The notes: generated by a model not told the origin, from the letters alone. 64,000 bases of DNA from Bacillus mobilis (GCF_001884045.1 NZ_MACF01000130.1:1-64000); one strand, 5' to 3'; shown: positions 35,543 to 46,139, counted from the first letter of the stretch. Numbers and translations are program-made.

Positions 35543-35620
35543 GATAATGATAAAGTGAAAGCTAATCAGGCGTTAGCGATATAAATTATCATGGGCAACA
35601 TGCTCATGGTAATTTATACT
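35543..35620. repeat. hairpin-rich spacer, possible decayed repeat
   Basis: Contains ATAAAGTGAAA-GCTAATCAG, which resembles one end of the bcr1-like repeat (ATAAAGTGAAACTTTAATCAG). A small GCTAA / TTAGC hairpin follows, then a 13-bp stem ATAAATTATCATG / CATGGTAATTTAT (35581-35617, one wobble pair). It lies between ywdJ and a HAD gene. Confidence 0.35.
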
Positions 35621-35734
35621 AACAATATAGAACTTTTCCTAACTTCATATGAAGAAGTTCGATGTCTTACTATATATTCCCCAATATCTTCATAAAACTT
35701 TATTTCTATTTCAACAAAGAGAGGAATTTTCAAT

Positions 35735-36556
35735 ATGACTTATAAAATGATTGTTTTAGATTTAGATGATACTTTATTACGTGACGACCATACTATTTCA
35801 CCTCGTACGAAAGAGGCTCTAATGACTGCACAAGAGCAAGGTGTAAAGGTTGTACTTGCTTCTGGACGTCCAACGTTTGGTATGCGCAATGTAGCGAAAG
35901 AACTTCGTTTAGAAGAATACGGCAGTTTCATTCTATCTTTTAATGGCGCAAAAATTATTAACTGTAAAACAAACGAAGAAATCTTTAGTAGTACGCTATC
36001 TCCTGAAATCGTTCACAACCTATTTGAAATTAGTAAAACTGAAGATGTATGGATTCATACTTATATGGGCGATGATATCGTAACGGAAGAAAATAATCCT
36101 TATACTGAAATTGAGGGCGATATTACTGGTATGCCAATTGTTGTAGTAGATGACTTTAAAACTGCTGTTCAAGAGCCTGTAGTAAAAGTATTAATGAATA
36201 AAGAGGCCGAACGCCTTGTTGTAGTAGAAAAGAAACTACAAAAACAACTAGAAGGCCAATTAAGCGTGATGCGTTCGAAACCATTCTTCTTAGAATTTAC
36301 TGAAGCCGGTGTTACAAAAGGAACGAGCTTAAACAAACTGATCCAAAAACTTGGCATTAAGCGTGAAGAAGTTATCGCAATGGGTGATAGCTATAACGAC
36401 CAAGCGATGATTGAATTTGCTGGTCTTGGTGTTGCAATGGGAAATGCACCAGATGATATTAAAGAAATTGCAAACTACGTAACAGATACAAATATGAACG
36501 ATGGCGTTGCAAAAGTAGTTGAGAAATTTGTACTAAAAACCGAAGTACTTGTTTAA
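35735..36556 (+). CDS. Cof-type HAD-IIB hydrolase
   Basis: 273-residue cytoplasmic phosphatase of the Cof/YidA group. HAD motifs: 'LDLDDTLLRDD' (nucleophile Asp), 'ASGRP', a Lys in 'TKGTSLNKL' and 'MGDSYNDQAM'. A type IIB cap is inserted between motifs II and III. These enzymes dephosphorylate sugar phosphates, FMN or similar; substrate not predictable here. AGAGGAA lies upstream of the ATG. Single gene. Confidence 0.9.
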   Translation: MTYKMIVLDLDDTLLRDDHTISPRTKEALMTAQEQGVKVVLASGRPTFGMRNVAKELRLEEYGSFILSFNGAKIINCKTNEEIFSSTLSPEIVHNLFEISKTEDVWIHTYMGDDIVTEENNPYTEIEGDITGMPIVVVDDFKTAVQEPVVKVLMNKEAERLVVVEKKLQKQLEGQLSVMRSKPFFLEFTEAGVTKGTSLNKLIQKLGIKREEVIAMGDSYNDQAMIEFAGLGVAMGNAPDDIKEIANYVTDTNMNDGVAKVVEKFVLKTEVLV

Positions 36557-36568
36557 TATTTTCATTCA

Positions 36569-36609
36569 CAAAACCTATTTGAAGTCAAATACTTCAAATA
36601 GGTTTTTAT
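36569..36609 (+). terminator. terminator of the HAD hydrolase gene
   Basis: Stem AAAACCTATTTGAAGT / ACTTCAAATAGGTTTT followed by T-rich sequence. Confidence 0.88.
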
Positions 36610-36765
36610 TTAAATTACCACGTTTTTGTGACTATATTTTGAACTTTGCACTATTCTCGTAGTGTAAACTTTCTTTTTGTATATAATGAAACAAAATAGA
36701 CTATTTTATTTTGAAAAAGAATACAAATTTACTATATACAAGCATACGTTAAAGGAGGCTATTTC

Positions 36766-37059
36766 ATGTTATCTACACCGATCGGACGATTAAGAGCAAT
36801 CGGCTTAATTGAGGGGATTTCTTTCCTATTACTATTATTTGTAGCAATGCCATTAAAATATTTCGCAGGATTTGCAACAGCCGTTAAAATTACAGGTATG
36901 GCTCATGGTGTTTTATTTATTCTATTCATCTTTGCGGTAATTCAAGTAACAATCGTACACCGCAAATCAATTGCATGGGCACTTGGGGCATTTGTTTCAT
37001 CAATTATTCCATTTGGCACGTTTGTACTAGATGCAAAATTAAAGAACGAACAACAATAA
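36766..37059 (+). CDS. DUF3817 membrane protein
   Basis: 97-residue protein with three hydrophobic helices. The family signature is visible as 'LRAIGLIEGISFLLLLFVAMPLKY' and 'GMAHGVLF'. Function is unknown. AAGGAGG lies ten bases before the ATG. It is a single gene with a strong terminator, convergent with ung. Confidence 0.82.
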   Translation: MLSTPIGRLRAIGLIEGISFLLLLFVAMPLKYFAGFATAVKITGMAHGVLFILFIFAVIQVTIVHRKSIAWALGAFVSSIIPFGTFVLDAKLKNEQQ

Positions 37060-37095
37060 CAAAAAGGTAGTTAACAACTGTTAACTACCTTTTCT
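37060..37095. terminator. terminator between DUF3817 gene and ung
   Basis: Stem AAAAGGTAGTTAACA / TGTTAACTACCTTTT. Confidence 0.85.
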
Positions 37096-37097
37096 AT

Positions 37098-37763
37098 TTA
37101 TAGATTTGGAATTTCCCAATCAATTTCTCTCTCACCCATATTAGCTAAAATCGTATTTACTTTAGAGTATGGTTTACTACCAAAGAAACCACGTCTTGCT
37201 GATAGTGGGCTTGGATGTACAGATTCGATAATATGATGCTTCGTATTCGTAATTAACTTTTTCTTCGCCTGTGCATGACGTCCCCACAATATGAAAATAA
37301 CTGGGGTTTCACGTTCATTTAATAGCTCAATTACACGATCTGTGAAATGCTCCCATCCTTTCCCTTTATGAGAATTCGCCTCACCTTGACGAACTGTTAA
37401 TACCGTATTTAATAATAAAACTCCTTGTTCTGCCCACTTTACTAAATAACCGTTATTCGGGATTTCATAACCATATTCATCTCGGAGTTCTTTATACATA
37501 TTTAACAATGACGGTGGCGTTTTAATACCGGGTTGTACCGAGAAGCTTAAACCATGCGCTTGATCCGGTCCGTGGTATGGATCTTGTCCTAAAATAACGA
37601 CCTTTGTATTTTCATAACTTGTATACTCTAGAGCACTAAAAATATTTTCTAGCTTCGGATACACAACATGTGTACTGTACTCTTCTTTCAAAAAACCAGC
37701 CAGCTTGTGATAATATTCTTTCTCAAATTCTGGCGCCAATAAAGAACCCCAATCATTTTTCAT
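37098..37763 (-). CDS. ung: uracil-DNA glycosylase
   Basis: 221-residue family 1 UDG that removes uracil from DNA to start base-excision repair. Catalytic water-activating motif '[16 protein letters not shown]' and the C-terminal '[11 protein letters not shown]' loop with the second catalytic His are complete. Size is normal. CAGGAAGTG precedes the ATG. B. subtilis ung (ywdG) lies in the same neighbourhood. The gene follows an ABC-transporter cluster on the same strand after 19 bases and may be read through from it. Confidence 0.95.
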   Translation of the reverse strand: MKNDWGSLLAPEFEKEYYHKLAGFLKEEYSTHVVYPKLENIFSALEYTSYENTKVVILGQDPYHGPDQAHGLSFSVQPGIKTPPSLLNMYKELRDEYGYEIPNNGYLVKWAEQGVLLLNTVLTVRQGEANSHKGKGWEHFTDRVIELLNERETPVIFILWGRHAQAKKKLITNTKHHIIESVHPSPLSARRGFFGSKPYSKVNTILANMGEREIDWEIPNL

Positions 37764-37782
37764 GCGTTCACTTCCTGTCCAA

Positions 37783-38775
37783 TTAATTCACCATATCCTG
37801 CTTTGTAAATACTACAAACGAAATAATAAGGGACACAACAGCCCAAACAGTTAAATTCATTAAAGAAAACCCCATCGATAACCCTTGTAATGCAGGTAAT
37901 TTCCCTGATAGATAATCTGTTAATGATAAATTCACACTAAAAATATATTTCGCGCCTTCCCATGATGTTGCGAATGAGCTTAAAATACCACCTGCGATTA
38001 ATGCCGCTAACATAACGCCCATACCAGCTGGTGTATTTCGAATTAAAACAGAGACCATAAACGAGATAGTTCCGACAACGATAGCAACAAACCAAGCTAA
38101 TCCATATGCCATCAAGATATATTGCCACTGCGGAATAAGATGTACAAAATTCGTATTTAACGTTTCCTTATCAATAACAAACCCTGTTAAAACAGGTAAA
38201 TTCCATCCCGAGTATCCAAATACAAGCCCTGATAATACGTAAGCAAACAAACCGACAAGGAGCAGTATAAGTGAAATGAAAAATAACATCGTCACGTACT
38301 TACTAAGAAGTATTTTCCAGCGCCGAATCGGCCGCGTAAGTAGCATCTTCATCGTTCCATCACTTCGTTCTCCTGAAACAATATCAATAGCGACAATCAT
38401 TACAAGCAGCGGAATAAACAATGTAATTCCTTGCTCAATAAACGCCCTTACAAAAGTCGGTGCGCCCGGTGCCATCGGGTTAATATCATGATCTAAATAA
38501 TATTGTTGCTGCTCCACTCTTACCTTCAGCCAATCCCGCCATTCTTCCGGTAGTCTAGAATTGTTCAAGCGGTTTTGAGAATCAACAATTTGTTGTTGCA
38601 ACGAAACTTTCCAATCCGTTGTACCTAGCCTTTTTTGTGTCGTTTCTATTTCACGATACTGCGCATACACAAAGAGCGGGATTAAGATGGCTAAAATAAG
38701 CATGACAACAAAAATACGTTTCTTACGATAAATTTTCTCCGATTCATTTAAAACTAGATTCGCAAATTCACGCAT
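37783..38775 (-). CDS. ABC-2 type transporter permease
   Basis: 330 residues. One N-terminal helix, an extracytoplasmic loop of about 80 residues, then five or six helices with '[21 protein letters not shown]', the coupling segment typical of ABC-2 permeases such as NatB/YhaP. The ATG at 38775 overlaps the end of the ATPase gene by eight bases, so the two are translationally coupled. Export of a lipid, peptide or cation is possible; substrate unknown. Confidence 0.87.
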   Translation of the reverse strand: MREFANLVLNESEKIYRKKRIFVVMLILAILIPLFVYAQYREIETTQKRLGTTDWKVSLQQQIVDSQNRLNNSRLPEEWRDWLKVRVEQQQYYLDHDINPMAPGAPTFVRAFIEQGITLFIPLLVMIVAIDIVSGERSDGTMKMLLTRPIRRWKILLSKYVTMLFFISLILLLVGLFAYVLSGLVFGYSGWNLPVLTGFVIDKETLNTNFVHLIPQWQYILMAYGLAWFVAIVVGTISFMVSVLIRNTPAGMGVMLAALIAGGILSSFATSWEGAKYIFSVNLSLTDYLSGKLPALQGLSMGFSLMNLTVWAVVSLIISFVVFTKQDMVN

Positions 38776-39685
38776 GCTGCTCACCCCTTGTGAGTTCAAT
38801 AAATAAATCTTCTAGCGTAAATACAAGCTCTTTAACACTATGCACATCCACCCCATGTTCTACAAAATGTTTATTCCAATTACTTATAGATTTGATATCC
38901 ATACGGCATAGTAATCGATTACCTTCTATGCCTACTTCTCTTACTTCCTCAGCATCTTCTAGCATATCTTTCGCCTTAGAAATCGGTGTAACAATCCATT
39001 CTACACGATCACTTGCTGTTTTAATTAACTCTTCAATCTTGGCAACTGTTATCATTTTTCCTTTATGAATAATCGCAACCCGATCGCATATCATTTGTAC
39101 TTCGCTTAGCAAGTGACTTGAAATAAACACACTCATATTTTCTTCTTTCACAAGCTTATGTATAAATTCCCTAAGTTCTCTAATTCCAGCTGGATCTAAA
39201 CCATTTGTTGGCTCATCTAATATGAGCAATTTTGGATTTCCAAGAAGCGCTTGCGCAATGCCAAGGCGCTGTTTCATACCGAGTGAGTACGTTTTTACTT
39301 TATCGTGAATTCTTTCATCTAAATGAACCATTTGAGCAATTTCAATAATACGTTCATCTGATATATTACCTAACATACGGGCAAATTGTTTTAAATTCTC
39401 CCATCCCGTTAAATATGTATACAGTTCAGGGTTTTCAACGATACTCCCAATTTGACGCATCGCTTCTCTGAAATTTTCCTTAATAGAATAACCACCGATA
39501 GAAATTGTACCCTCTGTTTCTTTAATCAATCCAACTAACATCCGAATAGTAGTTGTTTTTCCAGCGCCATTTGGTCCTAGGAAGCCAAACACTTCTCCTT
39601 GCTTTACATCGAAGGAAATATTCTCTACAATAGTCTTCTTTCCAATTACCTTCTTCACGTCTCGTACAGAAAGTATCGTCGTCAT
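38768..39685 (-). CDS. ABC transporter ATPase
   Basis: 305-residue ATPase of the drug/lantibiotic exporter type. Walker A 'GPNGAGKTT', signature 'YSLGMKQRLGIAQ' (LSGGQ variant YSLGM, typical of this subgroup), Walker B 'LLILDEPTNGLDP' and the switch His. A C-terminal extension of about 85 residues follows. Its ATG overlaps the stop codon of the GDSL gene (ATGA). Works with the adjacent ABC-2 permease. Confidence 0.92.
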   Translation of the reverse strand: MTTILSVRDVKKVIGKKTIVENISFDVKQGEVFGFLGPNGAGKTTTIRMLVGLIKETEGTISIGGYSIKENFREAMRQIGSIVENPELYTYLTGWENLKQFARMLGNISDERIIEIAQMVHLDERIHDKVKTYSLGMKQRLGIAQALLGNPKLLILDEPTNGLDPAGIRELREFIHKLVKEENMSVFISSHLLSEVQMICDRVAIIHKGKMITVAKIEELIKTASDRVEWIVTPISKAKDMLEDAEEVREVGIEGNRLLCRMDIKSISNWNKHFVEHGVDVHSVKELVFTLEDLFIELTRGEQHA

Positions 39686-40491
39686 TTTACCCCTCCTTGT
39701 TCTAGTTTTAATTTACTCGCAACATTTTGAACTAATCGGTCCGCCATATATGTATACCCTACTTCATTCGGATGGAAATGATCGGAGTATAATAAATCTT
39801 TCCCGCGGTTTTGGAATAAATCAAATGTCGGTGTAATATAAACACTTTTATTATTTAGCGCTAACTTTTCTAGAGATGCATTCCAGTCTACAACAATGTT
39901 TGATGATCCTTTTAAATCTTCTACATCTTCAAAAGGATTGTATAAACCAAGCCAAAAAATAGGACTATCTGTATTGAACTTCCGAATTTCTTCTATAATT
40001 TTCTTCGCTTCATTTTGGAACGTTTCTGTATCAGGACGGTATGTTTCTAAATCTATCTTTCCGAGTGATTCCCATCCTGGAAATAAATCATTTCCTCCTA
40101 TCGTTAAAACGATTACATCTGCTTGCTTAATTGAATATTGAGCGCCACTACTCTCCATTTGTTTTAATAAGTCGGGCATTTTTGCACCACTAACAGCTAA
40201 GTTAGTTAAAGCAACCTTTTGCTTATAATCTTTTTGTAAATCTTCTTTCATCCGTCCAATATAGCCAATTCCTTCTTTATCACCAACACCGCGTGTTAAT
40301 GAATCACCTAGACTAACAATTTGTAACGCTCCCGTTTTCTTTTTCTCTTTTGCCACTACATCGGTCTTTTTAATTAAATTTGAAGCTTTCGGATTTAACA
40401 CATCATTTACACCTGAAACAAAGCCATATGCAAATAAACAGAAAGATGCAATTGTGATGAGTAGAATTACTTTTACTACTTTTGATCTCAT
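39682..40491 (-). CDS. membrane-anchored SGNH/GDSL esterase-lipase
   Basis: 269 residues. An N-terminal signal anchor (about 5-25) is followed by an SGNH hydrolase domain with block I 'SLGDSLTRGVGD', block III 'LTIGGNDLF' and block V 'DHFHPNEVGY' (catalytic Asp and His). It acts outside the membrane on an ester, possibly lipid or wall polymer acyl groups. The start at 40491 follows AAGGGG. It is first in a coupled operon with an ABC exporter, so hydrolase and pump may share a substrate. Confidence 0.87.
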   Translation of the reverse strand: MRSKVVKVILLITIASFCLFAYGFVSGVNDVLNPKASNLIKKTDVVAKEKKKTGALQIVSLGDSLTRGVGDKEGIGYIGRMKEDLQKDYKQKVALTNLAVSGAKMPDLLKQMESSGAQYSIKQADVIVLTIGGNDLFPGWESLGKIDLETYRPDTETFQNEAKKIIEEIRKFNTDSPIFWLGLYNPFEDVEDLKGSSNIVVDWNASLEKLALNNKSVYITPTFDLFQNRGKDLLYSDHFHPNEVGYTYMADRLVQNVASKLKLEQGGVK

Positions 40492-40573
40492 ATCAAAACC
40501 CCTTTTACCCCTCATAGATTGTCCATAATTATACCAAACGCAATTTTGAAAAGCGATTTTCACACCTTGTCTA

Positions 40574-41551
40574 TTATGTTGTTTCCCTATGTACTAATTC
40601 TGGCAATAACTCTACGTGCTTTACATCTATTTTCTCATCATTAATCTTTTCATATAATAATTCGAATGCCTTCACACCAACATTTTTACTACAATACGAA
40701 ATCGTCGTAATGCCTAAAATATCTGCCACACCTTGATCATCACAACCAATAATCGTAATATCTTCTGGAATACGAATGCCTTGTTTTTTTGCTTCCGTTA
40801 CCATTCCCGCTGCAATGTGATTGCAAGATACAAGAAACGCTGTCGGTTTTACTGACATACGGGCCCATTCCCTAATTACATTACGCCCATCCTCCACCGT
40901 AAAACAGCCTTTAAACTTCCAGTCCTCTATCGGTGTTACAGCAATCGGTTGAAGCGAATCCTCATATGCTTGTTTTCTTCTCTGGCTATTAATGCTATTA
41001 CTTCTTCCAATGCAATACCCAATACTTGTATGGCCGGCATCTATTAAGCTCTTCATCCCGCGCGAAAAGACTTTATAGTAATCAATATGCACACTCGAAA
41101 TGAAATTCGAATCTATTTCTTCACACATAACAATTGGACCAAATTTCGTATATTCTTCAAGCTTTTCCTTACTATTCGCCCGGGAGCATATAATAACCCC
41201 ATCAAGCTTTTTCATTTTTAACATATTCAAAATTTCTAATTCTCTTTCCTCACTATAATTCGTCTGACAAAGCATCATATTATAATTATTTTTTGCTGTT
41301 TCCTTTGATATTCCCTCGATAATAGCACTATAATATTGATCATTTACGTGCGGTAATAAAACGCCAATGACATTCGTTTTTCCTTTCACTAAATGAATTG
41401 CATTCACATTTTGCGTATAATTTAATTCTTCTATAATTGCTAAAATTTCTTTTCGTTTCTGTTCATTCACATATGGATGATTATTCAGTACACGTGAAAC
41501 AGTTGAAACAGATACCCCAGCAAGTTCAGCAATCTTTCTTATATTCGTCAT
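40574..41551 (-). CDS. LacI-family transcriptional regulator
   Basis: 325 residues. LacI helix-turn-helix 'IRKIAELAGVSVSTVSRVLN' (4-23), hinge helix, then a periplasmic-binding-like effector domain with 'IIGCDDQGVADILGITTI'. It is divergent from a YczE-like membrane gene and lies 82 bases upstream of the GDSL/ABC operon on the same strand, so either could be its target. The effector is unknown. Confidence 0.9.
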   Translation of the reverse strand: MTNIRKIAELAGVSVSTVSRVLNNHPYVNEQKRKEILAIIEELNYTQNVNAIHLVKGKTNVIGVLLPHVNDQYYSAIIEGISKETAKNNYNMMLCQTNYSEERELEILNMLKMKKLDGVIICSRANSKEKLEEYTKFGPIVMCEEIDSNFISSVHIDYYKVFSRGMKSLIDAGHTSIGYCIGRSNSINSQRRKQAYEDSLQPIAVTPIEDWKFKGCFTVEDGRNVIREWARMSVKPTAFLVSCNHIAAGMVTEAKKQGIRIPEDITIIGCDDQGVADILGITTISYCSKNVGVKAFELLYEKINDEKIDVKHVELLPELVHRETT

Positions 41552-41649
41552 CTCATTTTCCCCTTCTCTGCAAAAATTCTCCCTTGACCTGGTAAGCTTT
41601 CCACAATATATCCTTTCCTAGCAAATACATTTTGAAAGGATATACAACT

Positions 41650-42276
41650 ATGCTTCGATTCAGATTAGAATATATATTTTTCATTGGTGGTCTACTTACT
41701 CTCGCCATCGGTATTAATATGATGACGACAATTACTTCCTTTGGACTTAGCCCTTATGATTCCTTCTTTATTGCACTATATCAAAATTTCGGGATAAGTA
41801 TCGGTTTTTGGATTTTCATGATTAATTTTGCATTTACACTTATCGTACTCTTTTGGAATAAAAAACAAATAACAATTGGTACCATTGTAACGATGGTTCT
41901 TATTTCGCTTTTTGTTGATTGGATTGGTTCCATTACAACTATTATGGACGCTATCCGCTCTCTTCCAAAATATATAACACTTATTTGTGGAAATCTATTT
42001 GTTGGAGCTGGGATTGGTCTTTACGTCTCTACAAACCTTTGCGCGGCGCCTCAAGAAGCTTTCGTTTTGACGGTTGCTGAGAAAAAGAAGTGGACATTTA
42101 GAAGAACAGAAATTTCGTTAGCGTTTTTATTTTTAACATTAAGCTTCCTATTAGATGGACCTATCTATTTTGGAACAATCATCTTATCTTTTACAACAGG
42201 CTGGATTATCCAAGCATTTATTCAAGTTGGTACGCAAATTTTAAATAGAAAAAAACCTATTAAGCAGGCTGCTTAA
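41650..42276 (+). CDS. YczE/YitT-like integral membrane protein
   Basis: 208 residues with five predicted helices, 'FGLSPYDSFFIALYQNFGIS' after the first helix, and 'GIGLYVSTNLCAAPQEAF', typical of the YczE/YyaS/YitT family. Function unknown; possibly a transporter. The ATG at 41650 follows GAAAGGATAT. The last codons form the left arm of the terminator. Confidence 0.82.
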   Translation: MLRFRLEYIFFIGGLLTLAIGINMMTTITSFGLSPYDSFFIALYQNFGISIGFWIFMINFAFTLIVLFWNKKQITIGTIVTMVLISLFVDWIGSITTIMDAIRSLPKYITLICGNLFVGAGIGLYVSTNLCAAPQEAFVLTVAEKKKWTFRRTEISLAFLFLTLSFLLDGPIYFGTIILSFTTGWIIQAFIQVGTQILNRKKPIKQAA

Positions 42277-42289
42277 TAGGTTTTTTATT
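42250..42289. terminator. terminator overlapping the YczE-like stop codon
   Basis: Stem AAAACCTATTAAGCA / TGCTTAATAGGTTTT; it may also serve the convergent hom gene. Confidence 0.85.
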
Positions 42290-42299
42290 AGGGGAGATG

Positions 42300-43595
42300 C
42301 TACTTTGCATCTCCTTCAATTCGGTAATTTGCTTTCAGACAATCTATTTCTTCATACCCTTGCAACGTATGTAGAATATAATCATAATCAGCAAGAGATG
42401 CACGATGCGTTACAATTACAATTTCAGCTTTTCCTTTCTCTTCAAGTGGCATTTGAATAATCTTTTCAAAGCTAACACCACGCTCAGAGAACAATGAAGT
42501 AATTTTTGCAAATACACCAATTTCATCTTTTACATGAAGTCTTAAAAATTTCTTCACAACAATTTCGTCTGGCTCTTTTAATACCTTTTTATACTGCGGG
42601 GATACCGCGCTATTTCCGTTTACACCTAATCGAATATTTTGCATGACAGCTACTAAATCCGAAACAACAGCTGTTGCTGTTGGTAAACTTCCTGCACCCG
42701 GTCCATAAAACATCGTTTCCCCGACCGCTTCACCGTACACATATACAGCGTTATATTCGTTTTGTACGGCCGCAAGAGGATGTGTATTTGGAAGTAGCGT
42801 TGGTTCAACTGTAACTTCTAATTTTTCACCATCTCGCTTCGCAAGACCGATTAATTTAATCGTGTAACCTAAACTCTTACTGTATTCAATATCTTCTTCT
42901 GTAATAGAAGTAATTCCTTTTACCTTCACATCTCCAAGCTCCACATTTGTAGAGAAACCAAGGGTAGCCAAAATCGTCATTTTTCTTGCTGCATCTAAAC
43001 CTTCCACATCTGATGTTGGATCTGCTTCTGCAAATCCAAGTTGTTGGGCTTCTTTTAACACGTCGTTATATGCTCTCCCTTCATCTGACATTTTCGTCAA
43101 AATAAAATTTGTCGTTCCATTTACAATTCCCATTACCTTCGTAATAAGATCTGAAGAAAGTCCTTCTACGATACTTCGTAAAATCGGGATTCCTCCGGCT
43201 ACACTTGCTTCATAAAACAAGTCTGCTTTATTATCTTTTGCTACCGCTAAGAGTTCCGCCCCATGTAACGCCATTAAATCTTTATTGGCAGTTACAACAT
43301 GCTTTCCACTTTGTAAAGCTTGCAAAATATATGCTTTTGCATCATCAATGCCACCCATCACTTCGATGACAACGTCAATGTTCGGATTATCTAAAATTTC
43401 ATTTGCATCTTGTGTTAATAGAGTAGAAGGTACCTCTACTTCTCTCTCTTTTTCAATATTTTGTACTAGTACTTTCGTTACTTTCACGGGACAACCTACT
43501 TGGTGTATGAGTCTCTCTTGATGATCTGTAATAATACGAACTACACCGCTACCAACTGTCCCAAGACCTAATAAGCCAACTTGAATTTCCTTCAT
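42300..43595 (-). CDS. hom: homoserine dehydrogenase
   Basis: 431-residue enzyme reducing aspartate semialdehyde to homoserine, the branch point to threonine and methionine. N-terminal NAD(P)-binding motif 'GLLGLGTVGSGVVRII', catalytic domain with 'GIVNGTTNFILTKM', and a C-terminal ACT domain (about 350-430) for feedback control. The ATG at 43595 follows GAGGGGTGG. It lies downstream of metY and metA on the same strand with a 141-base gap, supplying homoserine for both. Confidence 0.95.
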   Translation of the reverse strand: MKEIQVGLLGLGTVGSGVVRIITDHQERLIHQVGCPVKVTKVLVQNIEKEREVEVPSTLLTQDANEILDNPNIDVVIEVMGGIDDAKAYILQALQSGKHVVTANKDLMALHGAELLAVAKDNKADLFYEASVAGGIPILRSIVEGLSSDLITKVMGIVNGTTNFILTKMSDEGRAYNDVLKEAQQLGFAEADPTSDVEGLDAARKMTILATLGFSTNVELGDVKVKGITSITEEDIEYSKSLGYTIKLIGLAKRDGEKLEVTVEPTLLPNTHPLAAVQNEYNAVYVYGEAVGETMFYGPGAGSLPTATAVVSDLVAVMQNIRLGVNGNSAVSPQYKKVLKEPDEIVVKKFLRLHVKDEIGVFAKITSLFSERGVSFEKIIQMPLEEKGKAEIVIVTHRASLADYDYILHTLQGYEEIDCLKANYRIEGDAK

Positions 43596-43736
43596 AATAC
43601 TGTCCACCCCTCAAAAATCGTGTTTAGATGAAATTATATGAGTAAAAAATCTGAAAAACAATGTTTTTTGAACATTCGGAAAAATATAAGTTAATTTTTA
43701 CAAAAAAAACGTTGCCACGTGTTACACAATCTTTTT

Positions 43737-44642
43737 TTATAATACATAAGGGGTTTCTTGATACACGTAATAATTCAGCCAATTAGAGAATAATAGATTC
43801 CCATGACTTCTCCACCTTACAAGCGGTTTCTCATTTGGGTTATTATGCTTAAAATAATTTTTCGGCACATCAATATTTAACCCTTTGTCGCGGTCTCGTT
43901 CGTATTCTTCTTTTAACGTATCACAACTATATTCACTATGGCCGAGCGCAAACACTTGTCTTCCTTCTTGCCCAATAACAAGGTGAACACCCGCTTCCTC
44001 AGAGTTTGCTAATAATGTTAATTCTGTCACCTCTCTAATATCACTCTCTCGCACTTCTGTATGACGAGAATGCGGGGCAAAAAACAATTCATCAAACCCT
44101 TGTAACAATTTCACATGTTGCTCACAGACTTCATGTTCAAATACACCGAACATTTTTTCCTTAAGAGGATACTTTGGAACGCCATAATGATGATACAAAC
44201 CAGCCTGTGCCCCCCAGCAAATATGAAGCGTAGATGTTACATTCTTTTTTGAATACTCCATAATACGTTTAAGCTCTTCCCAATAATCTACCTCTTCAAA
44301 AGAAAGAGTTTCAACTGGTGCTCCCGTAATAATCAATCCATCAAATTTCTCATTCTCAATATCACGGAATGTTTTATAGAAGCTCGTTAAATGTTCCTGT
44401 GCTACATTACGGGACAAATGTGATTCCATATGAAGTAAATGAACATCTAATTGCAACGGCGTGTTGCCAATTAAACGAAGTAATTGCGCTTCTGTGTCTT
44501 GCTTTGTAGGCATTAAATTTAATATAGCAATTTTCAATGCCCGGATATCTTGTGTTTCTGCTCGCTCCTTCGTCATTACAAAGATATTTTCCTCCTGCAA
44601 CACTTTGCGAGCTGGTAAATCTTTATCAATTATGATCGGCAT
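43737..44642 (-). CDS. metA: homoserine O-acetyltransferase (MetA)
   Basis: 301-residue MetA-family acyltransferase for the first committed step of methionine synthesis. The catalytic Cys is 142 ('LHICWGAQ'). Residue 111 is Glu ('GAPVE'), the residue reported for B. cereus MetA to select acetyl-CoA over succinyl-CoA, so acetylation rather than succinylation is expected. The start overlaps the end of metY by 17 bases. Its product, O-acetylhomoserine, is the substrate of the adjacent MetY. Confidence 0.94.
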   Translation of the reverse strand: MPIIIDKDLPARKVLQEENIFVMTKERAETQDIRALKIAILNLMPTKQDTEAQLLRLIGNTPLQLDVHLLHMESHLSRNVAQEHLTSFYKTFRDIENEKFDGLIITGAPVETLSFEEVDYWEELKRIMEYSKKNVTSTLHICWGAQAGLYHHYGVPKYPLKEKMFGVFEHEVCEQHVKLLQGFDELFFAPHSRHTEVRESDIREVTELTLLANSEEAGVHLVIGQEGRQVFALGHSEYSCDTLKEEYERDRDKGLNIDVPKNYFKHNNPNEKPLVRWRSHGNLLFSNWLNYYVYQETPYVL

Positions 44643-45924
44643 GTTCTTTGCCTCCGACTAGCGCTGCTTCTAAATCTGCAATAATATCAGAAACATCTTC
44701 TATACCAACTGATAAACGAATTAAATCTGATGTAACGCCAGCTAGACGCTGATCTTCAGCACTTAATTGTCTATGCGTTGTGCTAGCAGGATGTATAACG
44801 CAAGTTCGTGCATCCGCTACATGCGTTACGAGAGTTGCTAGTTTTACATTTGCGATAAATTCTTTCGCAGATTCTAATCCGCCCTTAATGCCAAATGTTA
44901 AAACACCACTAGCACCTTTTTTCAAATACGTTTGTGCTAACGAGTAATTTTCATTACTATCTAGTCCCGGATAATTCACCCATTCAATACGTTCATGGTT
45001 AGCAAGCCACTTAGCAACTGCAAGAGCATTTTCACTATGACGCTCCATTCGTAAATGCAGCGTTTCTAAGCCAATATTGCTAATATACGCATTGAATGGG
45101 CTCATACAGTTTCCGTAGTCTCTTAATAATTGAACACGTGCCTTCACAATATAAGCTGCTGCACCAAAATTTTGAACGTAACTTACGCCGTGATAACTTG
45201 GATCCGGTTCAACAAGTTCAGGATATTTCCCATTTGTCCAATCGAAGTTCCCTCCGTCAATGACAATACCGCCTAAAGAGCTTGCATGACCATCGATATA
45301 TTTCGTCGTAGAATGAACGATAATATTTGCCCCGTGCTCAAATGCTTGGCATAAATAAGGTGTCGCTAATGTATTATCCACGATAAAAGGTACTTCTAAC
45401 TCTTTCGCTGCATCTGAGAATTCTTTGAAATTTAAAACGTTCATCGCTGGATTTCCTAGCGATTCTGCATAAACAAGCTTCGTCTTATCATTAGCAAGAG
45501 CCACGATTTCATCAGCAGTTAAATTTGGATTAAAGAACGTAACATCGATACCAAGCTTACGCAAACTCACCCCAAATAAATTAAACGTCCCGCCGTAAAC
45601 TGTGGAAGAACAAAGCAAGTGGTCTCCGCTACTACAAATATTTAAAACAGCAAGCATAATAGCAGCCTGCCCAGAAGCCGTCGCAACAGCTCCTACACCA
45701 CCCTCTAACTCCGCTAATTTTTGCTCAAATGCAGCTAGAGTAGGATTTCCAATACGCGTATATATATATCCTTCTGCCTCTAAATTAAATAGTGCTGCTA
45801 AATCATCCGAAGTATCATATTTATACGTTGTACTTTGATAAAGTGGCAAAACACGCGGTTCACCATTCTTTGGTGTATAGCCACCTTGCACACAAATTGT
45901 TCCTTTTCCCCATGATTCTCCCAT
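44626..45924 (-). CDS. metY: O-acetylhomoserine sulfhydrylase
   Basis: 432-residue PLP enzyme of the Cys/Met metabolism family that joins sulfide (or methanethiol) to O-acetylhomoserine to form homocysteine (or methionine). The PLP Lys is in '[13 protein letters not shown]'. Other family marks are '[22 protein letters not shown]' and '[14 protein letters not shown]'. First in the metY-metA operon, controlled by an S-box SAM riboswitch. AAAGGAGA lies upstream of the ATG. Confidence 0.95.
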   Translation of the reverse strand: MGESWGKGTICVQGGYTPKNGEPRVLPLYQSTTYKYDTSDDLAALFNLEAEGYIYTRIGNPTLAAFEQKLAELEGGVGAVATASGQAAIMLAVLNICSSGDHLLCSSTVYGGTFNLFGVSLRKLGIDVTFFNPNLTADEIVALANDKTKLVYAESLGNPAMNVLNFKEFSDAAKELEVPFIVDNTLATPYLCQAFEHGANIIVHSTTKYIDGHASSLGGIVIDGGNFDWTNGKYPELVEPDPSYHGVSYVQNFGAAAYIVKARVQLLRDYGNCMSPFNAYISNIGLETLHLRMERHSENALAVAKWLANHERIEWVNYPGLDSNENYSLAQTYLKKGASGVLTFGIKGGLESAKEFIANVKLATLVTHVADARTCVIHPASTTHRQLSAEDQRLAGVTSDLIRLSVGIEDVSDIIADLEAALVGGKEHADHN

Positions 45925-45952
45925 CTCTCATTCTCCTTTCTTCTATGCAAAA

Positions 45953-46121
45953 TAAAAAAACTGCTCCTTTCCTGAAAACAAGAAAGGAGCAGTTTGAAAA
46001 CACGCTCTAAAGGCTCTTTCTTATCTCTCAGGATTTATTACCTGCAGGATTTGGCACAATTCCGTTATACGGCTGTTGCCAAGGTTTCATCGGGCCTGTC
46101 CCTCCACCTTTTCTTGATAAG
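45953..46121 (-). promoter_or_regulatory. SAM-I (S-box) riboswitch with terminator
   Basis: In the minus direction the aptamer begins CTTATCAAGAAAAGGTGGAG (46121) and includes GATGAAACCTTGGCAAC, the TGCC / CCTGCAG core and the closing GAGAGATAAG (46020). It is followed by a terminator hairpin AACTGCTCCTTTC / GAAAGGAGCAGTT with a T-run (45995-45953). SAM binding would terminate transcription ahead of metY-metA. Confidence 0.95.
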
Positions 46122-46139
46122 ACTATGCAATTACCGTTG

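Noticed and set aside
43714-43732. CACGTG-containing sequence upstream of metA resembling parS
   Set aside because: On either strand at least four positions differ from the parS consensus outside the CACGTG core.
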